Assembly (NCBI GenBank): GCA_021234155.1 | Contig: JAJEKV010000052.1 | Coordinates: 9,503,284 to 9,567,283, forward strand | Direction of reading: 5' to 3' | DNA: 64,000 bases | Source: Isoetes taiwanensis | Lineage: Eukaryota; Streptophyta; Lycopodiopsida; Isoetales; Isoetaceae | In this document: in pieces, positions 49,051-61,399 of the stretch | How positions within the stretch are numbered: position 1 is the first letter of the stretch | Layout of the letters: the number at the start of each line of letters is the position of its first letter | The notes under the pieces: generated by a model | Told to the model about the DNA's origin: nothing | Databases searched by the model: none | Seen by the model: the letters and a program-made list of their open reading frames with translations, nothing else | Translations under genes and position numbers: made by a program

Positions 49051-49440
49051 TACTACAAGAGAATGATAGTTTTGCGTCAGAAAATTCGTCAGAATATTTT
49101 CATTGGAGGATTTACTGTCTTCTTCTGATAAATATTCTGACATATACTTGACGCACTCTCTGACGAATATTATGACGAATAATTTTGACGAATTTTCTGA
49201 TGGGTAAACTGACGAAGTTTTTTCTGACGAAAAAGGTGAGGCAAAATTTGACAAAACTTTTGACGCAAATTCTGATGAGTATTTTGACGAGTATTTCGGA
49301 CGCAAATTTTGACGAATAGTTTGACGCGTATTTTGATGTAAAATTTGATGAAAATTGTGATGAAACTTCTGACGTTAATTCTGACGAGTTTTTTGTCATA
49401 TTATTCATCACATTATTCGTCAGAATTTGTGGGATGATAT
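49051..49440 (+). mobile_element. CACTA-like end with dense TTCTGACGAA-type subterminal repeats
   Basis: Starts TACTACAAGAGAATGATAG (first C of CACTA changed), aligning with the end at 43,374. The next 380 bases are packed with variants of 'ttctgacgaatattttgacg', at least 20 'TGACG' or 'CGTCA' words. Minus-strand frames rich in Ser/Lys here come from this repetition. Confidence 0.45.
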
Positions 49441-49597
49441 CAACTTTGCCAAATATCTAAGTTCCAAGATCTTATACACCAAAGGTGGCCATAAAGGAGA
49501 CTTACTCACTTGTGTTTATCATGTAATTTATGTCAACTATAATGAATACTTCTCTTTTAGTTTGAGCTCTTATGCTTGAACTTATATATGCTTGAAC

Positions 49598-50377
49598 TAC
49601 TCAAAGGCAGTAAAGCAGTTCTTACAGTTCATCCCCAAGGAGAACAGGCAAGAATGTATTGAAAAGCAGTTGTGCTTCAGGTGCTTTCAGCCAGGACATC
49701 GAACACATAATTGTCCATTTGTGATGAATGCGGTGTTAGCGGAGCCAGGAGGATGGGAGACACCCACGGACATCGACGAAGAAGATGCTCCCGACTACAT
49801 CCAGGGTGAGTGCCACATCTTTGCCGCTATTGACTCCGAGAATGCTGAGAGTCAGTACTAAGTCATTTCGACGATTGGGAATGCCCAAGCCAAATCTTTC
49901 ATAGTATTGATAGACACAGGGAGTACCCACAATTTTGCTTCGCCCAGGATGGTACAGATGTTGAAGCTGAAGTATTTGAAGTCCAAGTCTAGGCCGGTTG
50001 TGTTGGCAAGTGGGGCAATCCGACACGCAACAGGGAAGAGGATCAACTTCGACATAGACTTGCCAGGTATCAATGTTGGAATGGGAGCAGAAGTGATGAA
50101 TATCGGCAAGTACGACTTGATCATAGGCATGGAATACCTTGGACCGGCTGGAGCCGTGATTGATTGTGGGAAGCGAAAAGTAACCTTAACGACGCTAGAG
50201 GGCAAAGTCATTGAGATAGCAGGTAAAAAAGTCACCCTAATCATGCAATGCATGTCTAGTAAGAAGCTACTTAAATGCATAAGGAAAGAGCAAGTGGCCT
50301 ATGTCTTTAAACTCAAAGTTGACGAGCAAGACACAGAGGAAGGCAAAGAGGCCAGAGCAAGCTCCCAAAGCCTATAG
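49598..50377 (+). pseudogene. Gypsy gag zinc knuckle and protease region
   Basis: A CCHC knuckle (CFRCFQPGHRTHNC, C-x2-C-x4-H-x4-C) lies at about 49,676-49,717. The frame stops at 49,861. A second frame then gives the aspartic protease with the active-site motif LIDTGSTHNF near 49,905 and continues to 50,377. In an intact element gag and protease would be joined. Sequence before the knuckle, the capsid region, is essentially absent. Confidence 0.8.
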
Positions 50378-50389
50378 CAAAGTCGGTGA

Positions 50390-51735
50390 AGGAATTCCAT
50401 GATTTGTTCCCTGATGAGATTAAGCAACTTCCACCGTACAGATGAGTAGAGTGTGAAATAGCACTTGAGCCAGGAACCAAGCCAACAAGTAAGGCGCCCT
50501 ACAGAATGTCAACTCAGGAGTTGACGGAACTAAAGAAGCAATTGCAAGAGTTGCTAGACCTAGGGTTTAGAAGACCTAGTGTCTCCCCATTTGGAGCGCC
50601 AATACTCTTCGTCAAGAAGAAGGATGGAAGTCTTAGAATGTGCATTGACTATCATCAATTGAACAAGCACACCATCAAGAACAGATATGCCCTACCTCGA
50701 TCAGATGATTTGATGGATCAACTGCAAGGAGTAAAGGTCTTCTCCAAGATAGATCTGAGGTCAGGCTATCACCAGATCAGAATCAAGGAAGAGGACATCC
50801 ATAAGTCTGCATTCAGGACGAGATATGGCCATTATGAGTTCACAGTGATGCCGTTTGGATTGTCCAATGCTCCAGCAACCTTCATGAGGCTTGAATGATG
50901 TTTTCCCCGAGTTCCTAGATGCTTTCATCATAATTTTCATTGATGACATTCTAGTCTACAGCGCATGTCCATCACTTGAGAAAAGTACTTGAAAAGTTGA
51001 GGAGGCATCAGCTTTTTGTGAAGCTATCCAAGTGTCACTTCGCAACAGAAAGAGTGGAGTACTTGGGGCAAGGATATCCACCGACCCTGCAAAGATTGAG
51101 GCGGTAATTGATTGGCCGGCACCAAAGAACATACATGAAGTGAGGAGCTTCCGTGGCTTAGCATGGTATTATAGGAAGTTCGTTAAGAACTTTGTAAAGG
51201 TGGCAGCTCCATTGACAGACCTCACCAAAGCAGGAAAGATAAAAGATTGGGCAAGTCATTCGCAAAAGAAGGCCCATGCAGCATTTGAGACGTTGAAGGA
51301 AAGCTTTAACGACCGCGCCAGCCTTAGTCTTGCCGGATCCAAGCAAGGATAAGCTTGTGGCAACAGATGCTAGCAAGATAGCAACGGGTGCAGTCCTCAT
51401 GCAGGAGGGAAGGGTAGTCGCATACGACTCCAAGAAGATGAATGATGCAGAGCAACGCTACCCGACTCATGACCAAGAGCTTTTGGCCATTGTGAGGGCC
51501 TTAAGAATCTGGAGGTGCAGAGCAACGCTACCCGACTCATGACCAAGAGCTTTTGGCCATTGTGAGGGCCTTAAGAATCTGGAGGCACTAGACACAGATC
51601 ATCAAAGCCTCCAGTACATCTTCAAGCAACCACTCCTGAATTTGAGGCAAAGGAGGTGGATGGAGTTTCTCGAAGAATACGACTTCGAAATAGTCTACAA
51701 GCCAGGCAAGCTAAATGTAGTCGTAGATGCGCTCT
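50390..51735 (+). pseudogene. Gypsy reverse transcriptase and RNase H, frameshifted
   Basis: RT blocks are in order: [58 protein letters not shown], then after a shift the catalytic FIDDILVYS near 50,930 (Phe-Ile-Asp-Asp). RNase H follows from about 51,345 (ATDASKIATGAVLMQEG, then [20 protein letters not shown]). A 70-bp tandem duplication at 51,446-51,585 shifts the frame within RNase H. Coding signal resumes with the [20 protein letters not shown] region up to about 51,735. Confidence 0.85.
51446..51585. repeat. Perfect 70-bp tandem duplication in RNase H
   Basis: The unit starting 'tgcagagcaacgctacccga' at 51,446 recurs at 51,516 with no visible difference. As 70 is not a multiple of 3, it breaks the frame. 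Identity suggests a recent event or an assembly artefact. Confidence 0.9.
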
Positions 51736-51739
51736 CTAG

Positions 51740-53280
51740 AAGCCATTGAAGACAAGAACACATTGCAACGCCATATCGACTCTCACAAGTGAGTATGGCA
51801 AAAGGATCGAAGAGACGTTGCCATCAGACGGCGACTTTAAAGAAGTATGGGCAAGCCTCTCTAAAGAGGCAAGAACAGATAAGGAAAGGGAGACCTTCAA
51901 GCATTATAAGAAGGAAGGTAACTTGCTATATCATAAGAATAAGTTGTGTGTATCAGAAACTTCGGGAGTAAGGAAGTTAATACTCCACGATACACACAAC
52001 AGTCCCATAGCCGGGCATGCAGGGTTCATGAAGACATATTTCAAGGTCAGAAGCAGCTACTTTTGGCTCGGGGTGAAGAAGCAAGTAGGATATACATTCG
52101 GGAGTGCCAGTTATGCCAGCAGACAAAAGCGGAGCAACTCCGAATTCCAGGAGCCTTAGAGTCATTGCCAGTGCCAAATGCAAAATGGGAAGTCATAAGT
52201 ATGGATTTCATTACAGGGCTTCCAAGGATAGTAAGAGGCAAGGATGCACTAATGGTGGTGGTGGACAAGTTGTCAAAGATGGCACATTTTGTGCCGTGTA
52301 GAACCATAGACACGGCATTGGACACTGCCGTATTGTTCACCAAAGAGATCTTTAGACTCCACGGAATGCCGAGGAAAATAATCTCGGATAGAGACTCTAA
52401 ATTTATGAGTGCATTCTGGCAGGATTTGTTTACCACCATTCAGACGAAGCTTTCTATGAGTACAGCATATCATCCGCAGACGATGGTCAGACGGAGCGAA
52501 CCAACCGGATCATTAAAGATATGCTAAGGAGTTATGTTTGGAACAAACAATCTAAGTGAGAGGATTTCATCCACTTAGTGGAGTTCGCCTACAACAACAC
52601 CAAGCAGGAGTCATCCCAGATGTCTCCTTTCATGATTAATTATGGGTATCAATGTCTTACCCCAGATATATGGCACAACCCAGTGTCAAAAGTGGAAGTC
52701 TCCCAGCAGATGTTAGCGGATATGCAACAGTTAGTGGAGGAGGTAAGAGGATACCTACTAGCAGCGAGAAGTAGGCAGAAAATCATAGCCGATAAGCACA
52801 GGACGGTAAGGGAATTTCAGGTGGGAGACAATGTATGGTTGAAGATCAAAGTAAAGCAGGCCAAGCTCCGCATCGAAAATTGCAAGAAGCTTGCTCCAAG
52901 ATGGGCTGGGCCATTCAGGATAACCAAAAGAGTAGGAAGCCAATCCTACAAGCTGGACCTACCAACACATCTCAAAATCCATAAAGTCTTCCATGTAAGT
53001 CTCCTAAAGAGGCACACTCCTAATCCAGAGGAAGTATTGGAGACAACTGAGTTACTGGAAATGACGGACGACCAGCTTGAAATTGTCCCATAGGTTCTTC
53101 TTGACAGGGCCTATAAGAAGACAAGAAGATCTCAATTTCTCCAATACCTAGTGAAATGGACGCACTTACCTGTGGAAGACGCTACGTGGGTACTACAATC
53201 AGATTTGGAGAAGCAGTACCTCCAATTCATGGAGCAATGGAAGGGTCGGCTCGTCATCAAAGTAGTCGACACCGACCCGA
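51740..53280 (+). pseudogene. Gypsy integrase with C-terminal chromodomain, frameshifted
   Basis: The zinc-binding part (ILHDTHNSPIAGHAGFMKTY; then CQLCQQTK in the next frame) leads to the catalytic core with MDFITGLP and IISDRDSKF, giving the first two Asp residues. The third acidic residue, in the DGQTERTN block, is in another frame near 52,485 because of a one-base shift. A stop (aagTGA) at 52,556-52,558 precedes VEFAYNNTKQ. The frame 52,578-53,093 carries the C-terminal domain (VGDNVWLKIKVKQ, HKVFHVSLLKRH). After another stop, SQFLQYLVKWTHLPVEDATW near 53,130-53,190 is a chromodomain. Confidence 0.85.
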
Positions 53281-53970
53281 TAGGTGAGTGGAAGGTAGAT
53301 TAAACAGTCTACTTCCGTCCCACGGAAGTAGACGACCTTGAGAGATAAGAGGTCATTCAGACATGCATTGATAGGAAAACACCTCTAGTCAATGCCTAAT
53401 ACGGGAAGGACGCCACCCTTCACGCCAAAGGCAACTAAAGGTGTAGGCATGAGTGAGCATCCTAGGCATGATAGGGCGCTGTCTCCACGGCCAAGATGGA
53501 AGAAACATAATCTTCCTATGCCGGGAGATTAGCCTTGCATCCATATAAATTGTAATCAATGGGTGGTTCCCTAACAACCAACTTTGAAATAATTAAATGT
53601 ATACTGACGTAGTGTTGGACCTGCAGACCAATAGAAGAGTCTAGCGGCAGGAAGGTCGCACTGCGAAGACTTGTAACACATGTTTTGTCATAATGTGTTG
53701 TAAGGAAACGATACGGAACCTTAATTAGAGAATTTTTGAAACTACATTAAGGATAATGGTGTACGCCATAAAATTTTGTGAATAATAGACGATAAAGCAA
53801 GAGGATGAAAGAACCTCTTATCATAGTATGATATTAAACAAGGATGTATTATGATAAATTAAAATATTACCTTGGGGTAATTATGTTGTAAAATTATATG
53901 TATCAAATGTAATTGCAGGGTATGCAGGTTTCCAAGGTGGAGAGACGCGTGATGCTGAGGACAGCATCAA

Positions 53971-53986
53971 TTCAAGGTGGGGAGAT
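53971..53986 (+). other. Polypurine tract of gypsy element
   Basis: AAGGTGGGGAGAT immediately precedes the LTR start TGTGAC, the standard plus-strand primer position. Confidence 0.75.
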
Positions 53987-55496
53987 TGTGACATTCCAGT
54001 ATAACATACGATCCGAATATGTATATTATACTGCCACATCACACGTACATGTCATCATGACAAGTACTTGAGGGCCGTAAAGGGTTGCACCTAGGGGGCA
54101 ACCTCATATGTTGTGCATGTATATTAAACATATACAACTAAAACCCCCTTGCCAAGTGGCAACACCCCATTTGGTCCCTTCTAACTTAACCCTAAAAGTT
54201 CACATATAAGGAACCAAAAGGGAAACCCAAAACCTTTTCCTTTTCGCATTTTGGCTTCCTTGGGCCATTCCGGCCAAGCCAAGATCCTAGTTCGCATTGC
54301 CAGGCGCCGATAAGCCGCATTTGCACAACATATCTTCCAGGAGCAGCTGCCTTCAGCCTGAACGAAGGCATGGACGCATTCCGAGGATCTAGAGCAAGTC
54401 AGGGATCAGATAAATGGTTATTCTGTTGTGCAATGCCGATTTTTAGTCTGGCAATGAGCTGGTTTAGCATGTTAGTTCAGCCTTAAAGGCCTTATAGATT
54501 CTGAGATCACAAGTCCTAACAAAGGAACCTAACTATGGATGTTTAGGTAGATAGATTAGATGTTATTCTATATTTCAGTTCTTTGATGATGATGATGTTC
54601 TATTCTATGCTCTCCTGTGTATTGGGAAGGGGGGTAGAGACCCTGAAAGCCTCAGTAGTTGATGTATCTAGATAGCCTCATTAATTCCCAATTCCCGCCT
54701 GGTTGTGGGTGGCGGGGCTAGACCGGTGGAATAAGGGGGACTTGTCCCATCACTGATTGATCCCTCTGGTGTATAAAGCCTACCGGGGATCTTAGCAGGC
54801 TAGGCTTAATGGCTTGCCATTGCATGAGCTCGACACCTCTTGGGTGATGCGTCACCTCCAATGGGGTTCAAGTCGAGTACGGGCAGTGGCCCTCTAGCCG
54901 CCTGTGATGGCATGCATGCCTCACGGGGAGTGAGGTGACTCTCCTCCTGCCTCATCGGGACTGGGGAGATGCAACCCAAGAGTAGCCATCTTAGCTATGC
55001 ACCCGGCAGGCTACGGTCCGGTCCCAAGACTTTTCAACCTACTCTGCAAAGTGTGCACGGGAGGGGCGGATAGAGTGGACTACTCAACAGCCATGTTCTT
55101 ATGCCACCCCAATCCATTTGCCATGAATTCGGTCTGCATTGACTTCTAGAGACCCAAGCCGTCGGTCGATCCCCCATGAGTCTGAGCCTGGGTAGGATGC
55201 CCCTCTGATGCTGTTATTTATGATTGTTGCTATTACACATGTTATGATATGTATGTATTCACCCTTCGAGGTGACTTTATCGATGTATTGATGTCATGTG
55301 CTCATGTTTATTCGCGCTTCCGCAGCTAGGTCGATCCCGAAGGAAGCCGAGGCAAATGACCCATCCACTCTTCCTCACTGACCCAGTTCTTGGGATTGGC
55401 GTCAGGTGGATGGCCCCTGCCAGTTTGGCTGTCATGGGGATGAACTCTGCCTTTTGATACGATGGGAGCATCGCAGAGGAAGTAGGGGACGTCACA
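53987..55496 (+). mobile_element. 3' LTR of gypsy element, about 1.51 kb
   Basis: Begins TGTGACATTCC and ends GACGTCACA; the outer TGTGAC/GTCACA are perfect inverted repeats. A likely TATA box (CACATATAAGG) lies near 54,201. Open frames inside are not genes. No second LTR copy is seen in the window. Confidence 0.75.
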
Positions 55497-57550
55497 GCTA
55501 TAGACTCAATATCCTTTTGTCCTTTTAGGATAGTCACGTTCATGTTCGTGGGGTCATGCTTAATAATAAAGTGTTTTTGTTTTAAGAGCCATTTTTGTCA
55601 TTCTACCAGATAGAGTATCACCAATATGCATGGATGATATTTATCGATTTTTCCATGCGGCGAGACATGTGATTTTATGGTGACAAGCAATTCCTCAGAA
55701 ACATATATAGGATATACATAAGGAACGCTGTTTATACCGGATCTCATGCATCATCAAGGCTCGAAATGATGCTTTGAAAAATGCTGAAGTTATTGACAAT
55801 AACTTATAGATGCATTGTGAAAGAACCCATATTGAAAATATGGGTTGGTACGTTGTTTTTAGCTTTGATGCACTATCAAAGGGGTTCAAATTGCGGAAAA
55901 GAATGACACACACCAGCATTGTTGTACGGCTCTGATTTACCTAAAATTGCATATTCTCATGAAAGCAATCAATTTCAATTGTGGACCCTATTTTGGTGCC
56001 GAGGTGGATACATAGCACATGTTGCACATCATTGTAACAGAGGAAACATAAGTCAATACCACACAAGAGAAGTCTCAACGTCCCCATAAAGATGGGGTAC
56101 TACATGAGAGGAAGTTTGTGTAAGTGTCAATGCCTTTATAAAGATGGGATACTAAGAAGAAGGAAAAAAAATAAATAAAAACAATTTTTACATCACGAGA
56201 GGAAGTCTGATTTTTCAACCGAAGGCTATCTGAGTTTGAGATGTGAAGGCATATAGCAATCAGACTTTATGTAGTAAGGAATGGCAAGGAGCGAGTTGTT
56301 GCGTGTTGAAACAACCTATTGAGCTGTGAAGCAGTGAGCTAGCTATTTCACCGCCCTGCCATTTCTTTACAAGAAAGTTAGGGATGCCAACATTTTACGT
56401 GTCAAAAAAATTTTTAGGCAAAACGTCACATTTTGAGGTGACCAAGCATATATACCTATTACTTTGGGCCAAAAAAGGGCGAAATGTCACAGTCCTAAGT
56501 TTTATATATATTTGGGCCGATGCAAAAATCACATCGAGCAAGCAAGGGTTTAGACAAAAGTCCAGGGGTTGATGACGGTGCCAAACTACGAGGATGCCAC
56601 GTGTAGGCAACAAGTCGGTGACGAAGAAGGAGCCCGTCAAACGAATATGCGGCCGTCAAATGAAGGGCAACAAAGGACACAACCCGGTTAGAGCAACAAG
56701 CAAGCAAGCCACTTGCCCTCTTATGCTTGGCTGCCTGCCTTGCTTACTTCCGCAACAGCGATTCCGAATGTGGGGTCGCCGGCCTTCGTCCTGATTCTAG
56801 AGGCCTCTACATTTTGGTCTGTTTCGCCTTACATCTCTTTTTACATTTAGGGCTTCTCGATCTTTTGCTTCAAATCTTCGGTGGCGTCTGTTGGGTCTTG
56901 CTTCTTTCGAATGTGGATACCTGATTTTGCGAGTCTGGTATGCCTGCGAATCTTTTGTTATTGTAGATTCTGTTTAGAAGTTTGAACTTCCATCTTATAA
57001 CGGAATACCCACAGAAGTTTCTGGGAGCTCAAAGCATTTGGGACTTTTTAACCCTTTCATGGTTAAACAACATAAAGAATTGTTCAATTTGCATCTTTTT
57101 TTTCTTCTTATCTACTTCCATGCATTATCATAATTTTGGGTCACTTCAAGATAATTCAACTAATTTACCCATGAAATTATGAATGCGCATTATGAATTCA
57201 AAAAATTGTATCGAAAACAAAATTGTGCATGCATATGCATGCACCCTAAGTTTAGAAAATGCATGGTTTTGACTTGATAAGTTTTGCTGCCCACTTTACC
57301 AGGCCTGCTGCGGATAATTATATACAATATTTCTAAAATCTCAAAAAAAATATCTACTTACACCCTAGATTGCAGTAGGTGTGGAGAAACTTGGATGTCT
57401 ATAAAGGCAAGGAGACATTTTGTTATAACTCAATCTTATCTCTCTCTGTTTCTCTTATTCTGCAAGCATGTTCACATACTGCATGGAGATGTTTAGTTAG
57501 AAAATCATTTCTGTTGATCATTATGCTTATGTTCTCTTCTTATTTGCAGA
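55497..57550. other. Spacer and probable RMD5 promoter/leader
   Basis: No gene is called. A moderately GC-rich block at 56,570-56,800, the donor-like CTG|GTATGC at about 56,937 and the acceptor TTATTTGCAG at 57,550 suggest a non-coding first exon and a leader intron for RMD5. The frame at 56,594-56,794 could be an upstream ORF in that leader but has no known motif. Confidence 0.35.
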
Positions 57551-57619
57551 TGGGTTCCCATTGATTTAATGCGGTTGCAATTTCCAGTAGTTCAATCAGG
57601 AAGTAGGAGTGCATAAGCA

Positions 57620-58768
57620 ATGGAGCTGACACCTATACAAGAAGCTTTTGATAGGGTATCAAAGAAGCAGAAAGTATCTTATTCAAGAACTGACGATGTT
57701 ATTAACTCATTCTTGAGTGAGATTGAGCGAACTGTTAAAAGACTTACTGATGGAGAAGCTGGCATGGACCATAAAGCCATATTAAGTGAGTTACAGGTAA
57801 AGCTGAATGAATTAGGACCATTGAATCAGCTTGGAGCACTACAAAAGGAGGTAAACTTGGCATTAAGCAAGTATGGAAAATTGATGGATAAGCAGTTCTG
57901 CACGGATATGTCAAAAGCCTACAGGGAAATGGAATTTGACAGCCATCTTGTAAACAAAATCATTGCTCTTCACTTTTACAGGCAAGGCCTATTTGAACTT
58001 GGCGATTGCTTTGTGAATGAGGCACAGGAATTAACTGCATCATCTCTTAAGGTGCCTTTCCTTGAAATGTATCAGATCCTTGAGCATATAAGAGCTAAAA
58101 ACCTTGAACCTGCATTAGCTTGGGCACAGTCATACCAGGAGGAGTTAAATGAGAAGGGCTCATCACTTAAGTTCAAGCTGCATCAGCTGCAATTTATTCA
58201 CTTGTTAGTAAGTAGTGGTCGGTCCACAGCATTAACATATGCTAGAAGTTGTTTCCAACAGTTTGCATCTAAGCACATGGGAGACATAAGAAGGCTGATG
58301 GGTTCTTTAATCTGGGCCGAAAAACTTTCTTCTTCACCTTATGGGGACCTGCTTTCTTCCTCTCATTGGGAGGATGTTGCACTTGAGTTTACAAGGGAAT
58401 GTTGCAGTCTGTTGGGTCAGGCCTATGAAAGTCCTTTGCAAGTGACCATCTCAGCAGGCTGTCAGGCATTGCCAACATTGGTGAAGCTTGTGACTGTGAT
58501 GGCAAACAAGAAAAATGAATGGCAATCAATGAAGCAGCTACCTGTTGAGATAGAGCTTGATAAAGAGTTTCAGTTCCATTCAATCTTTGCATGCCCTGTA
58601 TCAAGGGATCAAAGCACAGCTGAGAATCCACCCATGCTTTTGCCTTGTGGTCACGTGCTTTGCAAGCAGTCTATTCATAAGCTTGCCAAGCAAAGCAACC
58701 GACCTTTCAAGTGCCCTTATTGCCCATTGGAGGCCACATCTGCACAGTGTAAACAGATATTTTTCTAA
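57620..58768 (+). CDS. RMD5: RMD5-type RING E3 ubiquitin ligase subunit of the GID/CTLH complex
   Basis: A single-exon frame of 382 aa, the usual length of plant RMD5 homologues. With its MAEA partner, RMD5 forms the catalytic RING pair of the cytosolic/nuclear GID (CTLH) E3 complex that marks proteins for degradation. The start MELTPIQEAFDRVSKKQKVS is family-typical. A LisH-like helix pair lies near residues 104-130 (FDSHLVNKIIALHFYRQGLF), CTLH near 147-205 (FLEMYQILEHIRAKNLEPAL), then the CRA region. The C-terminal RING near 325-370 has CPVS..., CGHVLCKQ and CPYCP, the non-canonical GID-type RING. It ends QCKQIFF. No frame break or odd residue was seen. The start is set by the first ATG after an acceptor-like TTTGCAG at 57,550, so the leader may be spliced. 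It is flanked by a dead gypsy LTR upstream. Confidence 0.93.
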   Translation: MELTPIQEAFDRVSKKQKVSYSRTDDVINSFLSEIERTVKRLTDGEAGMDHKAILSELQVKLNELGPLNQLGALQKEVNLALSKYGKLMDKQFCTDMSKAYREMEFDSHLVNKIIALHFYRQGLFELGDCFVNEAQELTASSLKVPFLEMYQILEHIRAKNLEPALAWAQSYQEELNEKGSSLKFKLHQLQFIHLLVSSGRSTALTYARSCFQQFASKHMGDIRRLMGSLIWAEKLSSSPYGDLLSSSHWEDVALEFTRECCSLLGQAYESPLQVTISAGCQALPTLVKLVTVMANKKNEWQSMKQLPVEIELDKEFQFHSIFACPVSRDQSTAENPPMLLPCGHVLCKQSIHKLAKQSNRPFKCPYCPLEATSAQCKQIFF

Positions 58769-60640
58769 CCTTGTTTTTTCTCCATTGTTTATGTTTTATC
58801 ATGAAAGGAGAAGGAAAAAGCAAGGTTAACTATGCTCATTTGTTCAATGTGTTTGCATTGCATGTTAGACACTATTAGGAAGTTATTTGGTCGATGTAAA
58901 AATTGATTTCAGGGATTCCAACTCAATTCAGGGCCAGACAGGAACGTTGTTGATTAATGAATAGGCTTAGTATCTATGCCCTCTTTATCAATTATGAGGA
59001 AGAACTTGATATGGTAATGGAGCATCCCTCGATTTTAGACATGCAGCCATTTTCGTAAAGTTGATATGAAGTTGCATTTGATACATCACAAGTTGCTGCT
59101 GACGTGTATTGGGGCCTGTGGCTTGTCAGTCATGCTGGTCAGTTCAAGTCGTACTAAAGGAACAGGAACAGTTAGAGCAGTTAAACTAAAGGAACTGCAT
59201 TTCTATTTAACAGTAGACAGAAGTCTGTACTGTATTGAAGGAAGAGAAGAAATTCATGATGGGCTCAAATTTTCAAGGGACGGTCAAAACATGCCCAAAA
59301 TGAAATTTGAGATATGAATATCTTTTGAGCCTTTTAAATGCCATATGAAATTTGAGACAAACAAATTTTAAATAGACACAATAAAAAAACGAGATGTTGT
59401 GCATAGAGTGTTACCATTAGGTGTCCCAAGCATGTGGTTGCATGTTCTTTGTTTTGAAAGTTCTTTTGAAAGTTCTGTGTTGGTGGAGGCAGGTGGTGTT
59501 GCGAATTGCATAAAAACTAGGAATAAGTTCACATAAACTAAAAATAAGTTTATGATTTTCCGTGCATATAAAGGATAAGTGCTCTTCACAAGATTTCCAC
59601 TCACGAGCAAAAAAAAGGTATATTGGACAAAAAAAAGTATATTGGAAAAGTTACATTTTTTGCATTTTCGTAAAACAAGAAAAGCTCAAATTATAATAAC
59701 CGTCAATATATAATTCCCTCTTTTTTTTAAGGAAAGGAAGGGTTTTTATATTTGAGTGTTTGTCATCAATTTCAATTTTGAACTGTTGATGCAGATGGGT
59801 GGTTGAGATTGAGGATTTGGGAAAGGGCACAAGACATTATATATTATATGCATAACCGTTTTCCCAAATAACCATTTTCAAAAAAAAAAACATTTTCAAA
59901 TAGATGAATGCCAGAATGGTACAAAATTTTATTTAGGCCACTCACCGTGCTTTTGTAGTTTGCCTAAGAATTCACATGCAAACTTGTGGCCGACTTTCTA
60001 GACGGGACCTCCTTTTTTGTTGTTTTGCGACAGTCCCGACCAGGTTTCTGTAGTTCCTTTGCATTGGGGAGATGCGTCTTCTAAGAAGGTATAATGGAAT
60101 AGCATTGGGAATTTTGAGGTGCGTCTCATTCTTGGACGATTCATAATGCATGAACAATTTTTCCTTATTCATGGGAGTATTTTATTGCAAACAATGTGTG
60201 GATAATCCCTTCACGGGCTATATGATGCCTGACAAGCAAGAGACGGCAGCACAAAACCAATTCTTAGATCCCCCAATTTGAAGGAGCGTCGCATTCCTAC
60301 TCCGGGAAGTGGTAAACCCGGGCAGGAAATTGTGATAAGCTCGGCCATGGATCTGGTAGCCATCGCCTCATGCATCCGAGATCCATGGCCCATCTCATGT
60401 CCAGCATGCACCAATGCATGCATCCGTGAGCCCATCCCTGGATTCGATGGATGGGGCCTAAGATAGATAGACTGCAAACTATACCTGCCAATCTGTACCG
60501 GTCTGATATAATTCCCTTCCACTTTTAATTTTTACCTGCTTTCAGCTGCATCTACGTACTCAATTTGCTCTGATCGTTACTCAAGCGCCTCTTTCCCACA
60601 CAATCTGGGTGCCCAACACACTCAACTTCAACGACCATTG
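58769..60640. other. RMD5 downstream region and spacer
   Basis: Probable 3' untranslated region followed by AT-rich spacer. A short A-rich duplicate 'aaaaaagtatattgga' occurs twice near 59,610-59,645. At 60,340-60,470 'ccatggatc' and 'gatccatgg' form a small inverted repeat. No gene is supported. Confidence 0.3.
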
Positions 60641-60644
60641 AGAA

Positions 60645-61163
60645 TTGGCCTTTGCAACGATTCCCGAAGCCACATTTTACGTTTTTCTTAAGGCTGTAAG
60701 GCGGACGGAGTGCAAGAACTTCGGACCTCCCAAGAACTACGCTATCCGAAGCTTGAAGGGCGACCGTCATGACTTGAAGGTCCAGCGGAGGCCCGGTCTC
60801 GTTACGATAGGGTGGACCACGATGTCGCCCGGTGAGTTAGGAATCCTTAAACCTTACTCCAAAACCTTAGCATTTGAAGAAAATTTAATACTCAGTTCCT
60901 CCTTTTACATGGCCCGTGCTAGGAGGCTTAGCTTGATCGCATTCCGAGACCCCCTCAGGTTCATTTACAAGAGATGCTCTGGATTGGCAATTGGAGTTGC
61001 ATCCAAGGCCAAATGCAAGCTTCCATCTTTGCTCACCCTCTTGAATTTTTCCTTTGATGATGAGGAGCAATCTTTAATTCTAGTGTACACATGTTTCATC
61101 CCAACAACTAGGGTTGGAGACTTTATAAAAGCGAGGAGGAGAACTGTCGAGGGTCCCATATAA
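60645..61163 (+). CDS. Hypothetical protein, 172 aa
   Basis: An uninterrupted frame longer than chance makes likely, but with no motif, signal peptide or membrane segment I recognise. It is basic (many Arg/Lys) with segments like RRTECKNFGPPKNYAIRS and ARARRLSLIAFRDPLRFIYK. It lies 240 bases before the MULE transposase remnant on the same strand and could be an accessory ORF of that element, a broken N-terminal part, or chance. The ATG at 60,645 is the first in frame but is not specially supported. Confidence 0.3.
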   Translation: MAFATIPEATFYVFLKAVRRTECKNFGPPKNYAIRSLKGDRHDLKVQRRPGLVTIGWTTMSPGELGILKPYSKTLAFEENLILSSSFYMARARRLSLIAFRDPLRFIYKRCSGLAIGVASKAKCKLPSLLTLLNFSFDDEEQSLILVYTCFIPTTRVGDFIKARRRTVEGPI

Positions 61164-61399
61164 ATTTTTACAAAGCGTGATTCTCGATGCAGAAACCGGG
61201 GCAGCTCAAAGAGATTGGCGGATGAGAATTCCTACCTAAGCTTTGTCAAGTAAGTAATTTTCTGCATGACCACGAAAAATGAATCTTGCCAATGTAGGTT
61301 ACAACTTGCCTACAATTCAGCTAACCTTGGCAATTATGTGACAAATGACTATTGGTGCTTTTGGGCCACAAGATCATAGGGACCATCCTCCTCCACTTA

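Larger units (their letters stand above)
49592..55496 (+). mobile_element. Ty3/gypsy chromovirus, 5'-truncated and inactivated
   Basis: The domains lie in canonical gypsy order: gag zinc knuckle, protease, reverse transcriptase, RNase H, integrase, C-terminal chromodomain, polypurine tract, 3' LTR. The 5' LTR and most of gag are missing. Frameshifts occur in RT, RNase H (a 70-bp duplication) and integrase, and stops elsewhere. Upstream lies the CACTA-like block, so the 5' end may have been lost on insertion or recombination there. The chromodomain marks it as a chromovirus, the gypsy branch that targets heterochromatin. Confidence 0.9.

Noticed and set aside
49021-49411. Minus-strand Ser/Lys-rich frames (94 and 99 aa)
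   Set aside because: They are produced by the TTCTGACGAA-type subterminal repeats in different frames.
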